From NCBI GenBank assembly GCA_963662175.1, contig OY759214.1, positions 2,046,001 through 2,110,000 on the forward strand: DNA of 64,000 nt, given 5' to 3'. The notes below the pieces were generated by a model. It did no database searches, was not told the origin of the DNA, and was given only the letters and a program-made list of their open reading frames with translations. Positions within the stretch are counted from its first letter, which is position 1, and every line of letters begins with the position of its first letter. The stretch is from Aradus depressus. Taxonomy: Eukaryota; Arthropoda; Insecta; Hemiptera; Aradidae. The translations under genes were made by a program, and so were the position numbers. Shown here piece by piece: positions 57,598 through 64,000 of this stretch.

Positions 57598-57747
57598 CTA
57601 GACACAACAGACACAGTTCATTCCTTCCCCCATCTATTTTAAGATATCACAAGTAAAATTTAAATTCCACGAAATCGTCTAAAAATATTCAAAAATAAAT
57701 TGTATTATTAGACAGTCCAATATCTCTGCAATAATGTCAGTTTTCAT

Positions 57748-58086
57748 TAGTTAGTTATTATGACTCATGCCCGGGCTTTAAGTGAGTGGTCATATCGCTT
57801 ACTACCAGAGCGCTCTTTCTTCACTCTGGTGGACATGAGCCCGATTTTACTTTCAGAATCCTAAATGTTGCCTACCCTAAATTTTTATTCACTTAGGATA
57901 GGGGTCTTTAAGAGTACCTGACATCGTACAGGCTCAGAACCATCGCTTAACGTCCAATCCGAAGGACGACATGCTTAAGTTTATTTTACCTCTCACATAA
58001 AATAAACTAAGGGCCTCGGCCGGGTTTCGAACCTGCGAACTTGAGCTCAGTAAGCAATTCGCATTCCACTCAATTACCGGCGCCCT
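57748..58086 (-). mobile_element. tRNA-derived SINE, near full length
   Basis: Read on the - strand, the head has an A-box-like GGTAATTGAGTGG and a clear B-box AGGTTCGAAACC, the internal RNA polymerase III promoter. A body with TCGTCCTTCGGATTGGACG and a tail ending GGGCATGAGTCATAATAAC follow. It lies in an IPO13 intron in the same orientation as the gene. Its core is the source of the 134-bp satellite at 3-13 kb. Confidence 0.8.
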
Positions 58087-58413
58087 CGACAGTGCATTAT
58101 ATCTTCTGCAGTATATTATGACAGCGACTTCCACAGTGTCACAAGCACTACTGGTGCAGCGTTGTCCAGTTAGTAATATTAGGCAGGTCAATAACTTTAT
58201 TGGTTAGTAGCTGTAACCGGGCTAAAAATGATGATACATGTTAAATTCCAAGAAAGTATGATCATTGATGACAATGGGCATCCTGGTGTCTGCTCCAATT
58301 AACACGAAAATGAAAAATGTATTAGGATTAAACATAGTTTAGTTTACCATTCTCCTGTATTTTCGCCTTTGGGAAAGTAAAAAATAAAAATAAACAACTA
58401 TAGAAGAAGGTAC

Positions 58414-58612
58414 CAAATCTGAAAAGTCTGTTAGTGTCGAGAGACTTGGCGAGGAGGGGGGGCTTCTTCTTGACGACGGAAGTGACCAAGTTGAAGTACG
58501 CCTGAAGTACCTCAGGAGCCAGACCTTGTCCGAACCGCTGGGAGTCGTCCGAGACTGACTCCAGCAGACGGGAGACCACATCTGTCTCCGTCGAGCCGAA
58601 CAGGATGCACAC
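58414..58612 (-). CDS. IPO13: Importin-13 homologue, internal exon
   Basis: 199 nt, starting in frame after TTGTCTAG: VCILFGSTETDVVSRLLESV, then APEVLQAYFNLVTSVVKKKP and LAKSLDTNRLFRF. This corresponds to the importin-13 region LVHIFAHE...FMQLLAQALKRKPDLF. The donor is ATTTG/GTACCT with one base carried over. An alternative frame stays open but lacks the family match. Confidence 0.87.
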
Positions 58613-59497
58613 CTAGACAACAACAACAGTCTCACATAATTACATTAAACAACGCATATAACGTAGGTAGTACAGGGAAAGTTATATAATTGAACAGAAA
58701 TTCGATGTTAGTTTTCATCGGAATTTCATATTTCCGAAACCCTGAATTCAAAAATTAAACAAAAAAAGCGATGAATAAATGGCAATGTACTTTTCTAGCT
58801 CGATTTGTAATAAATTATGTTTCCACTCTCCCTGTAAGCTGAAATTTAGTAGTGTTTTACTTATAAACTTCTGAGAGCAGACATACAATTTCATATGGAA
58901 ATGTTCATTTCATCGAGAGTTTGGAGAGTTGCATTAAGCTCACTTCCTAGCTAGAACATTCACATGCACAGCTGAGATTCCACATCTCCAGTAGTTATGG
59001 ATCACAGCAGTATTCTTAGGTTAGCTTTCTTAGACTCGGTCCTTCAAGACGACAAGATAAGTATGAAGCCCATTGGTTCTGGAAGAATAAGAGCATTCGA
59101 TGCTCAGGTCCCTAGGTGTATACTATATCAGGTCCCTAGGTGTATACTATATCTTATTAGAGTATTAGTGTTAAGCCCCTCTTTCCTACGGCCGATTTGA
59201 ATGAAATTCAATAGATTGTGTCCTTGTGGGCTTCTGGATCCACGTATATAATTTCATATTGATAAATTCGTTCTATCGGGAAAGACATACATATATATTT
59301 TTTTGAGTTAGTAGTGTTTAAAGAGACTTTAAATGAAGTTGTATTTCGTTACAGATCTTTTTTTTTTTTCTCACTATACTATTATAAAACCTATTTTTTA
59401 TATATAGACGCTTCGGGCTGCAAGCCCATCCTTAGCCGATAAAGTTCTCCTTAAAACATCACACCGATAAAGTAATTAACAATAATAATTAACTTAC

Positions 59498-59635
59498 CTG
59501 TCGAGTTAAATCGAGGGCATTTCTGTTGGGCTGGACAGAGAAGCAGGCTGCGCCGAGTTCGGCGACCGGCTGAAGGACCGTCTTGGCCGAGTTGAGCACG
59601 TTGATGACACACGTGTTCAGACAGTGACACACCTC
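59498..59635 (-). CDS. IPO13: Importin-13 homologue, internal exon
   Basis: 138 nt, exactly 46 codons: EVCHCLNTCVINVLNSAKTV, then LGAACFSVQPNRNALDLTRQ. The closing ALDLTRQ is identical to the well-conserved motif of importin-13. The acceptor is GTGTATAG and the donor CGACAG/GTAAGT. It joins the neighbouring exons in phase 0. Confidence 0.9.
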
Positions 59636-59959
59636 CTATACACAATGTCAACATTCATATCAGAATTCTGTCAATTTACTCTGTCGGAACATTCTTACAA
59701 CATTCATCAAAAAATTAAACTTATTTCATTAACAGATCGAAAGGAAAAATATGATTTTGTGACATAGTTTAAAGTTTCCTTTCATAACCGCTAGAGTACA
59801 ACTCCTCCCTCAAGTCAACTAATTTGAGGCCAGGCCACAAGAAGAGCTACATTAGAATTAATTTTTAATTTAATATTGCTTGTGTTATGGTTCTTTTCTC
59901 GGAAAATAAAGGTTATTATTGTTTAAATAAGACATATTTGGAGCATTATACAAGAATTT

Positions 59960-60535
59960 AGTTTGTTTCTAGGTCACCAGGGAAGCTGGGGCTAAATGTG
60001 AACAAGACGGAGTCCAAGGTTTTCGCACTTCGGCGTATAAACCACGATACTGACACAACTGAACATTAACCACGAAAACAACTCCTGGACTCCAATACAC
60101 CAGGCGGTGAGGTATCTAGGAGTGCTCCTGGACACCAAACTGACCTGGGGCCAACACTAGACTCTCCTCACTCTACCCACTTCTCAACAAGAACACTACA
60201 CTCCGACATCAATGTGCCACACTACTCTACACCGCACTCATAAGGTCACTCATCACATACCCCTGTCCTGTTTGCTCGGCACAAGCCAGACCAACTTTAA
60301 AAAACTGGTCAGGTTTAAAAACAAAGTTCTCCGCCTTGCCGTAAAGGCGCCTTGGATGGTTCTCAGATACGCAGGGAGCTGGGTGTTCCCGACGTTCGAG
60401 ACTTCATATTGGAGGTAGCGACGAGGTTCAGGACTGGGCTGCAGAGTGTCTTTGGAGCCGCTACCTTTGGCATTGGGGAACCTCTGCCACAACGAAGGTC
60501 TGAAGCCCCGGCTTGTTCAAGACATTATCCCCTGA
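59960..60535 (+). pseudogene. Jockey-type reverse-transcriptase remnant
   Basis: Frames broken by several shifts show LGLNVNKTESKVFALRR, then AVRYLGVLLDTKLTWG, then NKVLRLAVKAPW and RRELGVPDVRDFILE. The order matches the C-terminal part of the LINE ORF2 at 10660-11272 (KTKAKIFALRR, AVRYLGVFLDTRLTW, EELGVPRVTAYL). It lies antisense in an IPO13 intron. Confidence 0.75.
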
Positions 60536-61348
60536 CTACTGTCTTCATTATTTATTTTTTTATTATTATTGGGTATAGCGCTTTTTGTGCTGAATCAAAT
60601 GAAAGTGTTTTCTCTTTTCTCTAGTTTGTTGCAAAAAGGTAACGATTTTTATGAGAGTTAAAATAAAGTTTCTATAAATTGATTTGCATTTCCCAAACAA
60701 TTATTGTTATTAAACACATTACAAAGTTGCAAGTGACCTGTTTATGAGCTTTGATCGGTTGTTAAGATAAGATTTTTTTGAAAATTGTATCATAAGGAGC
60801 CTTTCTAGCTATGATTTTTTCATCTTTTGCAATAAAATGCAAAATATGAACATCTCATCCCACATGAAACAAGAACAAAAATCAAAAAATCGTTCATTTT
60901 TTATTTTTTACTCTCCCGAAATAATTGCGTTTAAAAATTTGGATTTTTTCATCAAAATGGCACAGAAGTGTAGAAACAATAAAATAAATCGGAAGTTCTG
61001 AAACCCTAATGTTGACGTGGAATGCATGATTTATATCATAAGTTTTTTGGGTGGATAATTCCATTTTTTTTACTAAATAAATCTACATAAATACATGCAC
61101 ATGAGTAATCCTTCATTTGCCATTTTCGAACAGTACGCACTTGTTAAACAAAAATAAAAATGTCGGAAGTTCATAGAGAGGAGAAATCACACAACTATTG
61201 CCTAATATATCTTCAATAGTTCCCCAGATACCGGTGGGGGGGAGGGGGGTACAGACAGGCGTCAAACAGTCGTTAGTGTTTTGTAGACCTCCTTACACCT
61301 ACGGGACCGTAAAAAACATCAAAAACTGTGGGTAAGGTTAATAATTAC

Positions 61349-61516
61349 CTCGATGACGGAGTGATGCTGTGTCCATCTCTGACAAACCCCACTGAGGATA
61401 GGCAGAAGTCTGGTGAGGACGATAAGAGTGGGAGGATCAGGACCACTCTCCATGGAGTAGAGAGAGGAGCAGAGAGTGGAGAGCATCCGGAGACGGAGGA
61501 GCAAGAGGGGCAGCGT
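61349..61516 (-). CDS. IPO13: Importin-13 homologue, most upstream exon in window
   Basis: 168 nt, 56 codons: TLPLLLLRLRMLSTLCSSLY, then GPDPPTLIVLTRLLPILSGV and QHHSVIE, joining EVC of the next exon in phase 0. Family similarity here is weaker than in later exons, but VIE-EVC matches the known VVE-AVC join. The acceptor is GGTTACAG and the donor ATCGAG/GTAATT. Its first 74 nt and the acceptor are repeated in tandem just upstream. Confidence 0.8.
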
Positions 61517-63046
61517 CTGTAACCAATCACTTTATAATATAGTCTAGACTACGGAAGGTAGATGCCCGGGCCCTCCAGCCATCTGGTCCACTCTCCATGG
61601 AGTAGAGAGAGGAGCAGAGAGTGGAGAGCATCCGGAGACGGAGGAGCAAGAGGGGCAGCGTCTGTAACCAATCACTTCATATTATACTCTAGAGTATGGA
61701 AGGTAGATGCCCGGGCCCTCCAGCCATCTGGTCCACTCTCCATGGAGTAGAGAGAGGAGCAGAGAGTGGAGAACATCTGAAGACGGAGGAGCAAGAGGGG
61801 CAGCGTCTGTAACCAATCACTTTATATTATACTCTAGAGTATGGAAGGTAGATGCCCGGGCCCTCCAGCCATCTGGTCCACTCTCCATGGAGTAGAGAGA
61901 GGAGCAGAGAGTGGAGAACATCTGAAGACGGAGGAGCAAGAGGGGCAGCGTCTGTAACCAATCACTTTATATTATACTCTAGAGTATGGAAGGTAGATGC
62001 CCGGGCCCTCCAGCCATCTGGTCCACTCTCCATGGAGTAGAGAGAGGAGCAGAGAGTGGAGAACATCTGAAGACGGAGGAGCAAGAGGGGCAGCGTCTGT
62101 AACCAATCACTTTATATTATACTCTAGAGTATGGAAGGTAGATGCCCGGGCCCTCCAGCCATCTGGTCCACTCTCCATGGAGTAGAGAGAGGAGCAGAGA
62201 GTGGAGAACATCTGAAGACGGAGGAGCAAGAGGGGCAGCGTCTGTATCCAATCACTTTATATTATACTCTAGAGTATGGAAGGTAGATGCCCGGGCCCTC
62301 CAGCCATCTGGTCCACTCTCCATGGAGTAGAGAGAGGAGCAGAGAGTGGAGAACATCTGAAGACGGAGGAGCAAGAGGGGCAGCGTCTGTAACCAATCAC
62401 TTTATATTATACTCTAGAGTATGGAAGGTAGATGCCCGGGCCCTCCAGCCATCTGGTCCACTCTCTATGGAGTAGAGAGAGGAGCAGAGAGTGGAGAACA
62501 TCTGAAGACGGAGGAGCAAGAGGGGCAGCGTCTGTAACCAATCACTTCATATTATACTCTAGAGTATGGAAGGTAGATGCCCGGGCTCTCCAGCCATCTG
62601 GTCCACTCTCCATGGAGTAGAGAGAGGAGCAGAGAGTGGAGAACATCTGAAGACGGAGGAGCAAGAGGGGCAGCGTCTGTAACCAATCACTTCATATTAT
62701 ACTCTAGAGTATGGAAGGTAGATGCCCGGGCCCTCCAGCCATCTGGTCCACTCTCCATGGAGTAGAGAGAGGAGCAGAGAGTGGAGAACATCTGAAGACG
62801 GAGGAGCAAGAGGGGCAGCGTCTGTAACCAATCACTTCATATTATACTCTAGAGTATGGAAGGTAGATGCCCGGGCTCTCCAGCCATCTGGTCCACTCTC
62901 CATGGAGTAGAGAGAGGAGCAGAGAGTGGAGAACATCTGAAGACGGAGGAGCAAGAGGGGCAGCGTCTGTAACCAATCACTTCATATTATACTCTAGAGT
63001 ATGGAAGGTAGATGCCCGGGCCCTCCAGCCATCTGGTCCACTCTCC
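61443..63046 (-). repeat. 145-bp array of an IPO13 acceptor and partial exon, 11 units
   Basis: Units start CCACTCTCC at 61443, 61588 and every 145 bp to 62893, with a 9-bp stub at 63038. The first unit is the real gene copy: 74 nt of exon (61443-61516) and 71 bp of upstream intron. The ten extra units each keep an AG acceptor (CTGTAACC on the + strand; CTGTATCC in one). Units 3-11 share changes in the exon part (GAACATCTGAAG for GAGCATCCGGAG). Confidence 0.93.
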
Positions 63047-63049
63047 AAA

Positions 63050-63180
63050 TCAGCATCCAACAAACAACTTGTTGAACATTGTGCTGACGATGGCGTAAGC
63101 CGAAACCGGTACACATTTAAGTATATGTTTGTGGAATTAGACAATATAAGTGTTCAAAAAAGTGTTTTATCTATCATTTT
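63050..63180 (+). mobile_element. Penelope-like terminus with hammerhead-like motif
   Basis: CTGACGA (63084-63090), a GGC/GCC stem with GTAA loop (92-101), GAAA (63102-63105), the self-complementary CCGG and GTA. A 4-bp stem I (TGTG 63080-63083 with CACA 63112-63115) closes it. One extra T follows CTGACGA compared with the usual core. The downstream GGAATTAGACAATAT resembles the arms at 54.4 kb. Confidence 0.5.
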
Positions 63181-64000
63181 ATTTTCACATTAACTTTATT
63201 TTACTATCTTAGGTTTGCCTTATTTGTACATCTCAGGTATATGAAGCTAATGAAAAAATATATATTTATATTAAATAAGAATAAAACAAGAACTAAAAAT
63301 GAATAACAAAAAAAAAAAAAATAATAATAATAATAATAATAAAATGTGTGAGTATGAAGAATCCATGATCCAAAAATAGTGTTATTATGAAAAATGAATA
63401 ATAGGTAGAAATTAACAAACGGGAAATACTTCTTTCGGAACTTCTCATAACATTTAAGTCATTCATTAAAGTGTAATATATGGTCGTTGTTCAGCAATTT
63501 AATTAGATAATTTGTTATAGGTACAAAATATATGTGGCCCTGATCGGTATCAAAATCACCAGGACACGAGTCTTCATTGTGACAAACAATTTAAATAGAA
63601 TAAAGAAGAAACATTTAAATAGGTTCAGTTTTGCGGAAGTTATCGTGAACTAAAGAACTAAAAATTCCACAATTGCAGACAAATACACACATAGCGATGA
63701 CAATGAGAATGTGACTTTATCTCGGACCCGATGTTTTGGCTCCATCTGACTGCCATTCTTGGTCTTCCCTCAACGAAATGTAAGTAAAATAGAATATAAT
63801 AAAACTAAATAAACATCGATTCTATTGAAGCGTGTGCCACCTTACCTACACAACTAAGATAGAATAATGTTCTTTACAAGTTTTGTTTTAATGTAAGTTT
63901 TTCTTTTCTACAAACGTTAATAACCTTTCATTTACAAATATACTGTAGTATTAAATGAGGACAGTTCACGCTCACAGTAACCCGGTGGACAGTCAAATGA
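63181..64000. other. IPO13 intron or upstream DNA, nothing recognised
   Basis: AT-rich, with an A-run and (AAT)n at about 63308-63342. The next upstream IPO13 exon was not found before the window ends. Confidence 0.4.

Noticed and set aside
58014..58086. A tRNA gene on the - strand
   Set aside because: A- and B-boxes are present, but the acceptor and anticodon arms do not pair into a cloverleaf and the SINE body follows directly.
61562..63193. Ten repeated 62-residue + strand frames
   Set aside because: They arise from the 145-bp array and lie antisense to the IPO13 exon; the - strand splice signals explain the unit better.

Overview
The window looks like intergenic and intronic DNA of an animal nuclear genome, most likely an insect. 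The evidence is spliced genes with GT-AG introns, AT-rich non-coding DNA, Jockey- and RTE-like LINEs, a Ty3/gypsy-like LTR element, Helitrons, a tRNA-derived SINE and Penelope-like termini. Nothing bacterial was seen. Narrower taxonomy cannot be read from the sequence; a transposon-rich hemipteran would fit but is a guess.

Two host genes are supported. A TMEM115 homologue (Golgi rhomboid-like membrane protein) lies on the + strand in three coding exons (18663-19369, 21149-21325, 45425-45608). Splice phases match and give a predicted protein of 355 residues. Intron 2 is 24.1 kb and packed with mobile DNA. The 3' part of an importin-13 homologue lies on the - strand, in seven exons from 61516 down to the stop at 51041; its 5' part is outside the window. 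The two genes converge on a gene-free stretch at 45.6-51.0 kb.

Layout. 1-2940: tandem non-autonomous Helitrons with internal 66-bp and about 140-bp repeats. 2941-13510: a satellite-like field of 134-bp repeats derived from the core of a SINE, interrupted by a 5.65-kb decayed Jockey-type LINE (5698-11348) that itself carries a reversed LINE fragment. 13510-17083: a Helitron 3' part, a 144-bp repeat array, and a complete Helitron carrying a gene fragment. 17.1-18.15 kb: a 119-bp repeat array upstream of TMEM115. 18.66-45.61 kb: TMEM115. Its introns hold a Penelope-like palindrome, a diverged LTR, a complete reversed Helitron, a broken zinc-cluster gene that is probably a transposon, and a 16.4-kb array of an LTR retrotransposon (LTR-int-LTR-int-LTR-int-LTR) bounded by one 4-bp target duplication. 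51.04-64 kb: IPO13, with introns holding a young RTE-like LINE with a 71-bp target duplication, an E-box minisatellite, SINEs, a Penelope-like palindrome, a MITE filled with a 51/64-bp satellite, and an 11-copy 145-bp array.

The most unusual structure is that 145-bp array (61443-63037). Each unit contains the 3' splice acceptor and the first 74 nt of an IPO13 exon, so ten extra acceptors lie directly upstream of the real one. The second is the tandem LTR array, whose internal region encodes an in-frame fusion of a Gag-like coiled coil to an integrase C-terminus.
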